Shown here: piece by piece, positions 45,034 through 54,131 of the stretch
Numbering within the stretch: position 1 is the stretch's first letter
Layout: each line of letters begins with the position of its first letter
Assembly: GCA_016716885.1 (NCBI GenBank)
Contig: JADJUV010000010.1
Span: 1 to 64,000 of the forward strand
Reading direction: 5' to 3'
Length of the DNA stretch: 64,000 nt
Source: Candidatus Trichofilum aggregatum
GTDB lineage: Bacteria; Chloroflexota; Anaerolineae; Promineifilales; Promineifilaceae
Translations under genes and position numbers: made by a program
The notes under the pieces: generated by a model
The model's input: only the letters and a program-made list of their open reading frames with translations
The model's database searches: none
What the model was told of the DNA's origin: nothing

Positions 45034-45441
45034 ATGCCCAAATTACAACTCACTTCCCAAATCGAATTGGAACTTGACGAGGTGCTCAATGGGGTATCCC
45101 TGCTTGATACACGCACACTCGATCAATTTACTGAGCGTGTGTTGGCCTTGCGGGCAAAGCGATATGCACCTAGTTTACGCGCCAATGAATCCGAGCTGTT
45201 GCAGAAAATTAACCAGGGTGTGCCTACGACTGTTCGCGGCCGCTTCAATCATCTGAATGAAAAACTTCATGAAGAGGCGATTACGCCGGAAGAGCATCAG
45301 GAGTTCCTGCAACTTATCGAACAAATAGAGATGGCCGATGGTGCGAGATTGACAGCCATGATCGAATTGGCTCGTTTGCGTAATGTTTCTGTAGATACAT
45401 TGATGCAACAACTGGGCATTCATCCACCTACCTATGCCTAA
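45034..45441 (+). CDS. Small conserved protein paired with HNH nuclease
   Basis: 135 residues from ATG 45034 (MPKLQLTSQIELELDEVLNG). The protein is charged and helical (VLALRAKRYAPSLRANESEL, HEEAITPEEHQEFLQLIEQI) with no recognised domain. Its stop overlaps the start of the HNH gene by eight bases (ATGCCTAA), which implies translational coupling. Similar small-protein/HNH pairs are found in cyanobacteria and Chloroflexota as far as I recall; an antitoxin-like or targeting role is possible but unproven. Confidence 0.6.
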   Translation: MPKLQLTSQIELELDEVLNGVSLLDTRTLDQFTERVLALRAKRYAPSLRANESELLQKINQGVPTTVRGRFNHLNEKLHEEAITPEEHQEFLQLIEQIEMADGARLTAMIELARLRNVSVDTLMQQLGIHPPTYA

Positions 45442-45868
45442 GTCGTATATTTCCATAGAAACTAAAAGAAGGGTTTTTGATCGAGCATATGGTTATTGTG
45501 AATATTGCCAAAGCCCATCTCACTACGGAACCAGTTCGTTTCAAATTGAACATATTGTGCCTACCAGCCGTGGTGGTGATAATGGTTTGCGTAATCTGGC
45601 TTTGTCGTGCCCTGGCTGTAACGGGTATAAATCCGACAGAATAGAGGCAATTGATCCGGCTGATGGTGAATTGGTTCCTCTTTATAATCCTCGAAAGCAA
45701 ACATGGCATGAGCATTTTAATTGGAATGAGCAATACAGTCTTATTCTTGGTATCACAGCAACAGGGCGGGCGACGGTCGAGGCTTTACAAGTGAATCGAA
45801 CGAGTCTGGTAAATCTGCGACATGCTCTTTACATGATTGGTAAACATCCACCACGAGTTGAGGATTAA
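45434..45868 (+). CDS. HNH endonuclease
   Basis: A 144-residue nuclease. CEYCQSP and CPGCNGYK provide the two CxxC zinc pairs, and SFQIEHIVPTSRGG with the catalytic EH/H core lies between them, followed by NLALSCPGCN. This is the standard small HNH (McrA-like) layout; it would cut DNA in the cytoplasm. It overlaps the preceding small gene. Codon use is more AT-rich than neighbours and the gene contains no GCGGCCGC, which may indicate recent transfer. Whether it is a defence module, a homing remnant or a housekeeping nuclease cannot be told. Confidence 0.88.
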   Translation: MPKSYISIETKRRVFDRAYGYCEYCQSPSHYGTSSFQIEHIVPTSRGGDNGLRNLALSCPGCNGYKSDRIEAIDPADGELVPLYNPRKQTWHEHFNWNEQYSLILGITATGRATVEALQVNRTSLVNLRHALYMIGKHPPRVED

Positions 45869-45878
45869 CAATTAGCTT

Positions 45879-46247
45879 ATGCTGGCAACTGGAATAGATA
45901 TGATCGAACTGGAACGGCTGGAGCGGGGCATTGCCCGGCTGGGGCAACGCTTCCTGGATCGCTTCTTTACGGCTCAGGAGCAGGCCCATTGCCAGGGGCG
46001 CATAGCCAGCCTGGCCGGGCGGTTCGCCGTCAAAGAAGCGGTGAGCAAAGCGCTGGGCACGGGTATCGGTGATATGAACTGGACGGATATTGAGGTCGTG
46101 TGTGATGCGCGGGGCAAGCCGGAATTGGTGTTACATAACAAGGCACAAGAGATCGCGGCCGCGCAAAACCTTCATCATTGGTCCATCAGTCTCAGCCACA
46201 CCCAAACCCACGCCATTGCTATCGCCGTCGCCCTTCATCATTCATAA
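45879..46247 (+). CDS. acpS: Holo-[acyl-carrier-protein] synthase
   Basis: A 122-residue enzyme that moves 4'-phosphopantetheine from CoA to a serine of ACP. The start LATGIDMIELERL has the Mg-binding Asp of GIDxxE, and RFAVKEAVSKALGTGIG is the second signature (WxxKEAxxK type) with the catalytic Glu and Lys. SISLSHTQTHAIAIAV is the usual C-terminal strand. Length is normal. It belongs to fatty-acid synthesis, but the neighbours do not. Confidence 0.95.
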   Translation: MLATGIDMIELERLERGIARLGQRFLDRFFTAQEQAHCQGRIASLAGRFAVKEAVSKALGTGIGDMNWTDIEVVCDARGKPELVLHNKAQEIAAAQNLHHWSISLSHTQTHAIAIAVALHHS

Positions 46248-46275
46248 TTCATCCCCTTCCCCCTAAGGAGTTTCC

Positions 46276-47040
46276 ATGTCCAACTACAAAGCCGATGATG
46301 GCAGTCTCATCAACTACGAAACCTTCGGTGAATCCACCAGCCGTGACACCCTGCTCCTTCTGCCGGGTCTCATGGGTTCCATCAGCAGTCAATGGCGGCA
46401 ATTTATCCCCAGCCTCATCCACCAATTTCGGGTAGTGCTGGTTGACCTGCGTGGGCATGGGCATTCCGAAAACAAAGCCCCAACCCTGGCCCCGGAACAG
46501 ATGATGCACGACCTGAATGGCCTGCTGGACTCACTACACGTGGAGCATTATCACGTGGCGGGTTACAGTCTGGGCGGATATCTGGGTCTTCTGCTCCACC
46601 TTAACCAGCCGCGCCGGGTGCAAACCGTGCTCATGCACGCCACCAAATTTTATTGGAACGAAGAGTCGGTCAAGAAAATGGGTAACCAGCTAGACCCGGA
46701 TGCCATCACGGAGAAAGTACCCCAATATGCCAATCAACTGGCCCAGGAACACGGCAGCCGCTGGCGCAAACTGGTACGGCAAGCCGCCGAACTGGTTCAT
46801 CATACCTGGAAAGATGGCCTGACCGAGGGCATGGTCAAACAAGCGCAAGGACCGGTGCTGGTCAGTGTGGGCGACCGGGACGAGCTGGTGCAAATTCCTG
46901 AAGCGCTACGCCTGAGCCGCATCATGTCCCACGGCGAACTCATTGTTTTGCCCGGCGTCAAACACCCCTTCAAATCCATCCGCCCTGTGCCCCTTGTGCC
47001 GATGATGCTGGCCTTTCACCGCACCCCGGATAGAAGATAG
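46276..47040 (+). CDS. Alpha/beta hydrolase
   Basis: A 254-residue single-domain hydrolase. LLLPGLMGSISSQWRQF carries the oxyanion region, VAGYSLGGYLGLL the nucleophile elbow (Ser in GYSLGG), VSVGDRDELVQIP the acid and VLPGVKHPFKSI the His of the triad. Strong ribosome site AAGGAG before ATG 46276. Cytoplasmic, substrate unknown; the family includes esterases, thioesterases and C-C hydrolases. It follows acpS by 28 bases. Confidence 0.87.
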   Translation: MSNYKADDGSLINYETFGESTSRDTLLLLPGLMGSISSQWRQFIPSLIHQFRVVLVDLRGHGHSENKAPTLAPEQMMHDLNGLLDSLHVEHYHVAGYSLGGYLGLLLHLNQPRRVQTVLMHATKFYWNEESVKKMGNQLDPDAITEKVPQYANQLAQEHGSRWRKLVRQAAELVHHTWKDGLTEGMVKQAQGPVLVSVGDRDELVQIPEALRLSRIMSHGELIVLPGVKHPFKSIRPVPLVPMMLAFHRTPDRR

Positions 47041-47143
47041 AGGACTCCCTCATCACTGAGAAGCCAATCCTGGAAGAGGGTTAGGGTGAGGGTGTGGTTG
47101 CCCAACGCTGGTAACTGGAAACGCGAAACCTGAAACTTACTTT

Positions 47144-47995
47144 ATGAAACGAACACTTCTGGCCGTTCTGGCCCACCCTGACGATGAATCCTTTGGCCCT
47201 GGGGGCACATTGGCTAAATATGCCGCCGAAGGGGTGGCTTTGCATGTGGCGATTGCTACTGACGGCGCGGCTGGCTCTATGGAAAAAGGGCACGAGGTTG
47301 AACGGGAGCACCTGGCGGCGGTACGGGGTGAAGAGCTGAAGGCGGCGGTTACGGTGTTGGGGGGAACCTTGCACTGGCTGGGCTACCGCGACTCCGGCAT
47401 GAGAGGGGACCCGGCGAATGATGATCCTAATGCCTGGATACAGGCGAATGAGGTTGAGGCGGTGGGGCGGGTGGTCAGGCTGATACGGGAACTGCGGCCG
47501 CAAGTCATCATTACCCATGACGAAACCGGTGGCTACTTCCATCCCGACCACATCCAATGCTGGAACATTACCACGCAGGCCTTTCACGCGGCCGCGGACC
47601 CCACCCAATACCCGGAACTAAACCTGCCCCCCTATCAACCCGAGCGACTTTACTACACCGCCTTCCCCAACCGCTGGGTTAAATTCTTTGTCCTCATGAT
47701 GCGCCTGCGCGGACTAGACCCCAGCAAAATGGGACGCAATAAAGACATAGATTTCACCCGCCTGGGTATCCCCCCTGAGAAAATTCATGCCCGCATTGAT
47801 TACCGGCCTTATTGGGAAGTCAAAAGAGTCGCCAGTGCGCAACACAAAACCCAGGGTGGGGGCGCTGGCTTTAACCGCTGGATACCGGTGTGGATGCAAA
47901 AATGGCTCTTTGGTCGGGAAACCTTTATGCGAGCTTATCCCCCAGTCCCCGACGGTTATGACGAGCGCGATTTATTCGGCGCGCCCGGCAGTTAA
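47144..47995 (+). CDS. PIG-L family deacetylase
   Basis: A 283-residue zinc hydrolase of the LmbE/MshB group. LLAVLAHPDDESFGPGGTL holds the zinc-binding HPDD and the catalytic Asp; YFHPDHIQCW supplies the third zinc ligand. The enzymes remove acetyl groups from N-acetylglucosaminyl compounds (mycothiol precursors, GlcNAc-inositol lipids, antibiotics). No signal peptide. It stands alone, so the substrate is not indicated. Confidence 0.92.
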   Translation: MKRTLLAVLAHPDDESFGPGGTLAKYAAEGVALHVAIATDGAAGSMEKGHEVEREHLAAVRGEELKAAVTVLGGTLHWLGYRDSGMRGDPANDDPNAWIQANEVEAVGRVVRLIRELRPQVIITHDETGGYFHPDHIQCWNITTQAFHAAADPTQYPELNLPPYQPERLYYTAFPNRWVKFFVLMMRLRGLDPSKMGRNKDIDFTRLGIPPEKIHARIDYRPYWEVKRVASAQHKTQGGGAGFNRWIPVWMQKWLFGRETFMRAYPPVPDGYDERDLFGAPGS

Positions 47996-48325
47996 ACCGG
48001 CGAAGATTGGTTTGCTTTCCAAAAAGAACTACATCTTTTCCAAGACTTCGCTTGGGAAAAAGGTGTATACACGGATAGGAAAAACTCGGATAAAGGCCAA
48101 CGCCATCGGTGTTTCTCCTATCCGTGAGTCTGCTGAAAAAACTCGCGCAAAGGCGCAAAGGACGCCAAGCCACCAGAGAAGAATTCGTGTTAATTCGTGA
48201 AATTCGTGGCTTCTTTCAGTGGACTCATCCGTGTACAAAAGTTTTCCTAAACCTGCCATATTTCAAGAAGAACGACAATTTTTGGCCGCTGTTGGCGGGT
48301 AAGCGTCTGCGCTCCTGAAGAATGA
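47996..48325. other. 330-bp region with dispersed repeats
   Basis: No gene. It holds copy 2 of the ACACGGAT element (48025-48126), then CGCAAAGG-type units (about 48144-48162) and TTCGTG-type units (ATTCGTGTTAATTCGTGAAA, 48183-48208). These direct repeats of 7-10 bases resemble the other tandem tracts in style. Confidence 0.6.
48025..48126 (-). repeat. Dispersed repeat with ACACGGAT arms, copy 2
   Basis: Inverted relative to the copy at 35709-35806, with about ten differences in 100 bases by eye. It lies in the gap between the convergent PIG-L and TPR genes. Confidence 0.8.
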
Positions 48326-49597
48326 TTAAGCAACGGCCATGAGGATAGGCCGCACAGGGGGCGAGCTGAGGAATTTGCGCCGGATGTTCATATCGGCAAT
48401 GGGTTGAGCCATTTGAAACAGGACATCGGCGGCGATGCTCCGATGAACCTGGGCCAGGGAGGCCTCTGCGGTAACCTCGGCCAAGGCCGCATGGATACGC
48501 CAGAGCAAAATCCGATTCCCTGATTCATGGGCCAAAAAGATGGCCTGTTGCCAGATAGATTGGGCCTGGGCAATTTCCCCCTTTTGTTGATGAATCAGAC
48601 CTGATGTGTATAGCCCACTGCTGAGTAGCGCCTTAGATTGATACTGTTGGGCTAGAGTGATGAGCGCTTCCGTGTGTTCCTGCGCGGCCGCGACATCGTG
48701 GCGTGCCAATTCTGCCAAAGCCAGACTATACAACGTCTGCATTTCCACGTTGATTTGTTTCAAGGAACGGCTCAGGGTCAACGCCTGCTGCAAGTAGTTC
48801 AAACCTTCCTCAATGCGCCTTAACTGGCACAACACCGCTCCCATATTACGAAACAAATCACTCCGAACCTGACTGAAGGTTGTATCCTGAATTAAGGTCA
48901 TAGCCTCTTTTTGATAATGATACGCCTGCTCCATGTCATACAGAGCTTGATAAGTTTCGCTCAAATTATTCAAAACCATGGCCGTTTCTTCTTCTCCTAC
49001 CAACCGGGCATGGGTGAGTGCCCGGTTGTAAGCGACGATGGCTTTATCTAGTTGCCCCAGCCCCAGATGGGCGTTGCCCAGGGCATTGGTGATACGCATG
49101 CGGCCGCGGCTCGTCTCCACATACTCCACCAACAGTTCCGCCTGCTCCAAATAACGCAAAGCTTCCGTATACCGCCCCAGCTCCTGCCAATAAGCTCCCA
49201 ACCGGGCCAAAGCTCTGGCCCGCCCGGAAGTGAATTGCAGGTCCGTGGCCTGAGTTAAGGCGCTCTCCAAGGCGGTATAGGCACGATCATAAAGGCCCAT
49301 GCGGGTACATTGCCAACCGATGAGCAAAAGGGCTTCCACGGTGTCTTGGCCGTAGCGTGTTTCACGATAATACTGCTCGTAACCCGCTAACGCGGCCGCG
49401 GCCTCACCTGCCAATGCCAACAACCTTCCTCGTTCTGACAGAGCCTTTAAACGTATCTGTTGCGTGGCAGTCCCCGACACATCGGGCGCTGATTCGCTTA
49501 GAATTTGCGAATACAACTCAATCGCCCGCCATAAATTCTTTTCCTTTTCGGCCAATTCAGCCGCCTGCCACATCGCCTGGATGGTCATCGGTATCAT
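48326..49597 (-). CDS. TPR-repeat protein
   Basis: A 423-residue, all-helical protein with about eight tetratricopeptide repeats, for example ARLGAYWQELGRYTEALRYL, NALGNAHLGLGQLDKAIVAY and NLSETYQALYDMEQAYHYQK. It has no signal peptide, membrane helix or catalytic domain. It resembles the C-terminal repeat region of AfsR/MalT-type regulators, but lacks their ATPase and DNA-binding parts; it is a stand-alone scaffold. Partner unknown. Confidence 0.85.
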   Translation of the reverse strand: MIPMTIQAMWQAAELAEKEKNLWRAIELYSQILSESAPDVSGTATQQIRLKALSERGRLLALAGEAAAALAGYEQYYRETRYGQDTVEALLLIGWQCTRMGLYDRAYTALESALTQATDLQFTSGRARALARLGAYWQELGRYTEALRYLEQAELLVEYVETSRGRMRITNALGNAHLGLGQLDKAIVAYNRALTHARLVGEEETAMVLNNLSETYQALYDMEQAYHYQKEAMTLIQDTTFSQVRSDLFRNMGAVLCQLRRIEEGLNYLQQALTLSRSLKQINVEMQTLYSLALAELARHDVAAAQEHTEALITLAQQYQSKALLSSGLYTSGLIHQQKGEIAQAQSIWQQAIFLAHESGNRILLWRIHAALAEVTAEASLAQVHRSIAADVLFQMAQPIADMNIRRKFLSSPPVRPILMAVA

Positions 49598-49729
49598 GAA
49601 ATCATTCCCTTAAACCAAGGATAAAAATGAAGACCAGAGTCTCTATCATACCACGGCGTAAATTTTCAAACCTTGCCACATTATCCATGCCAACCGATAA
49701 TAGGCATGGGAATCATCGTTTTTAGGTAA

Positions 49730-49947
49730 CTACTACAGCTTTACGAAAGTACGACGTAGGTTTTTATGACAAGTGTTGGTATCGGTTTGTCGCCGGAAAC
49801 TCCCTACCCCTAACCCCGTCCCAGGTGCGGGGAATGTTATATCGTGTCGTTTTTTGAGGGCGTACACCCTCAAAAAACGACCCAAGCAGATAGGGGAGAT
49901 GGGTCTTCAGACTAACTCTGCTAAAGACTTGTATAAAGCAGTAGTAG
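49730..49947 (-). mobile_element. MITE-like element, copy B
   Basis: About 218 bases, in opposite orientation to copy A at 42502-42733. Its ends, CTACTACAGCTTTA and (reversed) CTACTACTGCTTTA, are 14-base terminal inverted repeats with one mismatch. The central hairpin (about 49847-49881, CGTTTTTTGAGGGCG type) differs in sequence from that of copy A but has the same position and shape. No coding sequence inside. TAA stands at both outer borders and could be a target duplication. Confidence 0.75.
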
Positions 49948-50071
49948 ATAAATGCGTTTTCAGTTAACAAACGATGTCTTAGCCACCGTTCAGACCTGAG
50001 GTGGGAGAGTTGGGTTCAGCCTGCGGAGATTGAACATACCTGCCACTGCTATCTTATTTGTGAGGTAAACC

Positions 50072-51022
50072 GTGACTGTTTTCAGCCGTGTTCTACGCCT
50101 GTTTTTATTCTTATGTGGCCTGTTGGCCGGGTTAGTGGTAGCCATTGCCGCGCTTTTTGCGCGCCGTCTCATCCAACCGCCGCGTGAGCGGCTGTGGGCT
50201 TCCCCGTCTGACCTGGGGATGGATTATGAGGCGGTGCAGTTTCCGGCTCGGGGTGGGGTAAGGCTTTCCGGCTGGTTTATTCCGGGGCAAGGGGCCACGG
50301 GTTCGCCAGGGCGCACGGTGGTATTGGTTCATGGGTATCCCTGGAACCGCCTGGGCGCGGCCGCGGACGATCCTCTTTCCCGTTTAGAAGGTAGCTCCCC
50401 AGTGAATTTGCTCCGGTTGGCCTTAAGCTTGCACCAGGCCGGTTACCATGTGCTGATGTTTGACTTGCGCAACCATGGCGAGAGCGCGGCCGCGGCCCCC
50501 GTAACCGTCGGCGTGCGTGAGTCGGAAGATTTGCTGGGCGCGTTGGATTATTTAAGTGGTCGTCAGGATGTAGATAAGGGGCACATTGGGGTGGTAGGGT
50601 TTTCTATGGGGGCCAATACGATTTTGTATGCCTTACCCCACACCAGCAAAATTAAAGCGGCTGTGGCCGTGCAACCTACCAGTGTGGATGTGTTTACTCG
50701 GGGATATGGCTGGCATTTGTTGGGGCCACTTAGCAAACTGGTTTTGCCGTTGGTTCAGCTTATGTACCAACGGGCCGGGGGTTTACCATTTGACCAGATC
50801 AAGCCGGTGTACGCGGCCGCGCACGCTGGCAACACCCCCATCCTTTATGTTCAGGGGACTGGCGACGCCTGGGGGAGTGTTGATGATGTGTTAGATATGG
50901 TCGTTGTCACCCCCAACGCCGTTGATCCTCTTATCGTGGATACCCAGCACCGCTACCACGGCTACCAATACGTCATCAACCGCCCCGAGATCGTCCTCTC
51001 CTTTTTTGCTGATCACCTGTAG
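50072..51022 (+). CDS. Membrane-anchored alpha/beta hydrolase
   Basis: A 316-residue protein with an N-terminal signal anchor (LRLFLFLCGLLAGLVVAIAAL) and a hydrolase domain. VVLVHGYPWNRLG is the oxyanion-loop HG motif, GVVGFSMGANTILYA the nucleophile elbow (Ser in GFSMG), and the C-terminal QHRYHGYQY offers the catalytic His. The start codon is GTG 50072. It would act at the outer face of the membrane; substrate unknown. It converges on the DUF368 gene, with a bidirectional terminator between. Confidence 0.85.
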   Translation: MTVFSRVLRLFLFLCGLLAGLVVAIAALFARRLIQPPRERLWASPSDLGMDYEAVQFPARGGVRLSGWFIPGQGATGSPGRTVVLVHGYPWNRLGAAADDPLSRLEGSSPVNLLRLALSLHQAGYHVLMFDLRNHGESAAAAPVTVGVRESEDLLGALDYLSGRQDVDKGHIGVVGFSMGANTILYALPHTSKIKAAVAVQPTSVDVFTRGYGWHLLGPLSKLVLPLVQLMYQRAGGLPFDQIKPVYAAAHAGNTPILYVQGTGDAWGSVDDVLDMVVVTPNAVDPLIVDTQHRYHGYQYVINRPEIVLSFFADHL

Positions 51023-51041
51023 AAGTGACACGTTAAGATTC

Positions 51042-51085
51042 AAAAAAGATGGGTTCAATCTTCCGAGATTGAACCCATCTTTTTT
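51042..51085. terminator. Bidirectional terminator (GGTTCAATCT hairpin family)
   Basis: A perfect 20-bp stem, 51042-51061 with 51066-51085, bounded by A6 on one side and T6 on the other, so it works in both directions. The convergent genes end at 51022 and 51119. The inner sequence matches the hairpin at 13575-13606. Confidence 0.92.
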
Positions 51086-51118
51086 GTTCAAGGCATTAAA
51101 TCAGTAACTCATCCCACT

Positions 51119-52126
51119 TCACTTCTGATTTGCCAGACGTTCTAACACCAGCACCAGCAACACCCCGGCTAAAGCAATCACAATCGCCAGAACGAGTTCC
51201 CCAGTTCCACCATTGGGCAGGATATTATGCTGCTCAGTGACAATGCGATGTCCATCAGACAAAACGAACTCACCGGCACTGTCACGCAACCAATCGGCGT
51301 CGAACTTCCAGGGCCATACTTTGCGCAAACTACCTACCATTAACCCGATGAGTACAGCCACGGTGCCATCATGGTAGCGGCGGAACAACCAGCCTAACAC
51401 CTGAGCAAAGGTGATCAATCCCACCACTGCCCCAATACCCACCAGGACAATCGTCAGCAGATTTTGCGGATCAAAGGTTTCAGTAAATCCATTAACAGCA
51501 CTCAGGACATATTGATATTTGCCTAATAAAACCAGAATGAAAGCCCCAGAGATACCAGGCAAGATCATAGCGCAAATAGCGACGGCTCCACTTAAGATAA
51601 GAAACCACCAATCGTTAGGGGTTTTGGTAGGAACGAGACCTACCAAAATATAGGCCCCCACCGTACCCGCTAACATTAAAGCACCTAAAGAGGGCGTCCA
51701 TTTTTTGACCCGTTTACTCACGGAAATGATAGAGGCCAAAACCAGGCCAAAAAAGAAGCTCCATAAATAGATGGGCTGATTTTCCAATAGCCACTCTAAC
51801 CCACGTGCCAGGGTAAAAATAGCCAGCAAAATACCGGAACCGAGGGCCAACAGGAAAGGCCAGTTAAGAATCTGTAACACATCCTGGATGCGGAAGCGTA
51901 AGACAGCCAGGATGAATTCTCGTTGACCCACCGTGCGAATGGAATCAATTAGCTCTTCATAGATACCTGTGATAAAGGCGATGGTGCCACCTGAAACACC
52001 AGGCACGATATCCGCCGCGCCCATGCAGATGCCTTTAAGAGCGATGATAAGATAATCTTTGGGTTTGCGTACACTCCGCAATAGAGACGCCGTTGTGGGC
52101 GCACGCTTAACCGAGTTTGTAGACAT
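51119..52126 (-). CDS. DUF368 membrane protein (undecaprenyl-phosphate translocase family)
   Basis: About 335 residues from ATG 52126, preceded on the minus strand by AAAGGAG; an upstream ATG at 52141 is less likely. The conserved start is LIIALKGICMGAADIVPGVSGGTIAFITGIYEEL (first 20: LIIALKGICMGAADIVPGVS), with the duplicated PGxSG motif repeated at MILPGISGAFILVLLG. About nine membrane helices. DUF368 proteins have recently been assigned as recyclers that flip undecaprenyl phosphate back to the cytoplasmic face for cell-wall synthesis. The gene is unusually free of GCGGCCGC. Confidence 0.9.
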   Translation of the reverse strand: MSTNSVKRAPTTASLLRSVRKPKDYLIIALKGICMGAADIVPGVSGGTIAFITGIYEELIDSIRTVGQREFILAVLRFRIQDVLQILNWPFLLALGSGILLAIFTLARGLEWLLENQPIYLWSFFFGLVLASIISVSKRVKKWTPSLGALMLAGTVGAYILVGLVPTKTPNDWWFLILSGAVAICAMILPGISGAFILVLLGKYQYVLSAVNGFTETFDPQNLLTIVLVGIGAVVGLITFAQVLGWLFRRYHDGTVAVLIGLMVGSLRKVWPWKFDADWLRDSAGEFVLSDGHRIVTEQHNILPNGGTGELVLAIVIALAGVLLVLVLERLANQK

Positions 52127-52325
52127 AAAAACTCCTTTCACAAAAGGGATTGTTTAGGTTGAGGATTGGCTTCTATCGGGGGAGAGCCAAACAAAGGTTG
52201 GGATTATAACAAAGTCTGGGAAGAGTTGAAATGGCCGCAAGTCGTCATCATTTGATAACCATGTTAGAATAACGCCACGCTTTGGTGCCATTCACAAAAA
52301 ATTATAGTAAAAAGAGGCCAGAACT

Positions 52326-53051
52326 ATGGACGAACGATTGCAACAAGCTATTGCGGCCATTAAAGCTCACGATAATACAAAAGCTCAACAATTGCTGGCC
52401 CAATTCCTCAAAAGTAACCCCAATCATCCCCAAGGTTGGTTCCTGCTCAGCCAGGTTGTGGCAGATAGAAAACAGCAAGTTGCCTTCCTTAACAAAACCC
52501 TGGCGATTGACCCTGAGAACCGGCAGGCCCGCCAAAAGCTCATTCAGATGGGTGAATCGTTGCCAGAACCCGCGGCCGCGCCACCACAAGAAACCCCCGG
52601 TCTAAAAATAAGCGAAGAGGCCCGGCCCGTTTCTCAAGGGTATACCGATTTCACGGAGCAGGCCGAAGCCACCACAATTCCCCCCTGGCTGGTTGGACAA
52701 AAGATATATCAGGCTGACGAACCGGAACAGGTTCAGGCTGATATGATCATGACGGAAGTGGATGAACCAATCACCCCCATGCCACAAGCGGAAGACATCC
52801 CAGACTGGCTAAAGGAATCGCCCCCACAGGAATGGGTTGAACCAGAACCAGAGGCAGAGGCTCCGCCTCAGAAAGTTGAAGAGAAAGTGGCCCCACCTCA
52901 GCCAGCAGTCAAACCGGCAACTGAGAAACCAATCGCTAAAGCAACAAAAATAGTAGACAAGGGTATGGAGCCGCTACCCTGGTATTTCTGGTTGCTGGTG
53001 GTATTGGCCCTGGTGGTCTTTATCGCCCTTTTGTTCCAGCTCGTCGCCTAG
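52326..53051 (+). CDS. TPR-like protein with C-terminal membrane anchor
   Basis: 241 residues. The first 80 form two TPR-like repeats (AIKAHDNTKAQQLLAQFLKS, HPQGWFLLSQVVADRKQQVA). A long acidic Pro/Glu/Gln linker follows (EPEPEAEAPPQKVEEKVAPP), then a C-terminal membrane helix (PWYFWLLVVLALVVFIALLF). The topology is a cytoplasmic protein-binding domain on a membrane tail. The next gene encodes a similar design, and the two may act together. Function unknown. Confidence 0.8.
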   Translation: MDERLQQAIAAIKAHDNTKAQQLLAQFLKSNPNHPQGWFLLSQVVADRKQQVAFLNKTLAIDPENRQARQKLIQMGESLPEPAAAPPQETPGLKISEEARPVSQGYTDFTEQAEATTIPPWLVGQKIYQADEPEQVQADMIMTEVDEPITPMPQAEDIPDWLKESPPQEWVEPEPEAEAPPQKVEEKVAPPQPAVKPATEKPIAKATKIVDKGMEPLPWYFWLLVVLALVVFIALLFQLVA

Positions 53052-53069
53052 TTTCCACCATATGCCCCT

Positions 53070-54092
53070 GTGGATGATTATGCCCAACTGGTAATTAAAG
53101 AAGCCGTCGCGGCCGCGAAAGCAGGTCAACGTCCCCGCGCTCGTGAGCTGTTGCTGGAGTTAGTAGAAACTGAGCCAGGCAACGAACTGGCCTGGCTCTG
53201 GCTCAGTCGCTTTTTACCCACTTTGCGTGAACAGATTGCCGCCCTGGAAACTGTTCTCCGCCTCAATCCCACCCATCAAAAAGCCCAACAACGGCTCCAC
53301 CAACTAAAAACCCACCAAACCGCTCTCCAGGCGGAGCAACAAACCCGACTAACCGACTATTTGCACACGGCTCGTCAATTCCTGGCCCAAGGGGAAAAAG
53401 AGCAGGCTCGTCATCTGCTTCTGAAATTGGTAGAAGAGGATGAGAAAAATGAAACAGCCTGGTGGCTCCTGAGTGAATCAATGGATGGGGTGGATGATCA
53501 GGTGGTAGCTCTAGAAAATGTGTTGGTTTTGAACCCCCGTCACCCTCAGGCTAAAACCAGACTAGAAGAAAAACTACGGCTACAACAAGATGCGCTCCTT
53601 TTGGGTTTGTATTATGAACGCCAAAAAGTCTGGGCCAAGGCGGCTAATGCGTATGCGCGCGCGGCCGCGACCACAGCCATCCCCGCCATCCGACGCGAAG
53701 CCACCTTTCGTCAAACAGCGGCTGAACTAGAGCTGAGCCACCCGGGCATTTTAACCAGCCGCTCGACGGCCACCTGGCTGCGTTTGAGCATGGGGCCACC
53801 CATGTTGTATGGATTACTTATTTTTATTCATGCCGGTTTGCGGCCGCTGAATATCCCCATCCCCGCCTGTTTCGGTCTCCTGGGTGTTCTGCTTGGCTCG
53901 TTGCTTATTGTAGGTGTGCAGACAACCCCCATTCACGCCTTGTGGAACAAACTGTTTGGCCCCGTGGGCCTTAGCCGCCCCTATGCCCGCTTTCTTTTGT
54001 GGCTGGGGGGAATCATGTTGACGATTACCCCATTCGTTGTGTTATTCGCGGCCGCGATATGGCGGCTGTGGGAGTTTCTCACTTCTCGTTGA
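53070..54092 (+). CDS. TPR protein with C-terminal membrane segments
   Basis: 340 residues from GTG 53070. Four or five TPR-like helical pairs (AAKAGQRPRARELLLELVET, ELAWLWLSRFLPTLREQIAA, ENVLVLNPRHPQAKTRLEEK) are followed by about four membrane helices (MLYGLLIFIHAGLRPLN to FVVLFAAAIWRLWEF). It begins 18 bases after the preceding TPR gene, so they are co-transcribed. Membrane segments of this gene meet a rhomboid protease gene 39 bases later. Role unknown; a membrane-bound assembly platform is a guess. Confidence 0.8.
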   Translation: MDDYAQLVIKEAVAAAKAGQRPRARELLLELVETEPGNELAWLWLSRFLPTLREQIAALETVLRLNPTHQKAQQRLHQLKTHQTALQAEQQTRLTDYLHTARQFLAQGEKEQARHLLLKLVEEDEKNETAWWLLSESMDGVDDQVVALENVLVLNPRHPQAKTRLEEKLRLQQDALLLGLYYERQKVWAKAANAYARAAATTAIPAIRREATFRQTAAELELSHPGILTSRSTATWLRLSMGPPMLYGLLIFIHAGLRPLNIPIPACFGLLGVLLGSLLIVGVQTTPIHALWNKLFGPVGLSRPYARFLLWLGGIMLTITPFVVLFAAAIWRLWEFLTSR

Positions 54093-54131
54093 CCGTTTGA
54101 CCATCGACTCGCTCGCTCGGAAACTCAGGCC

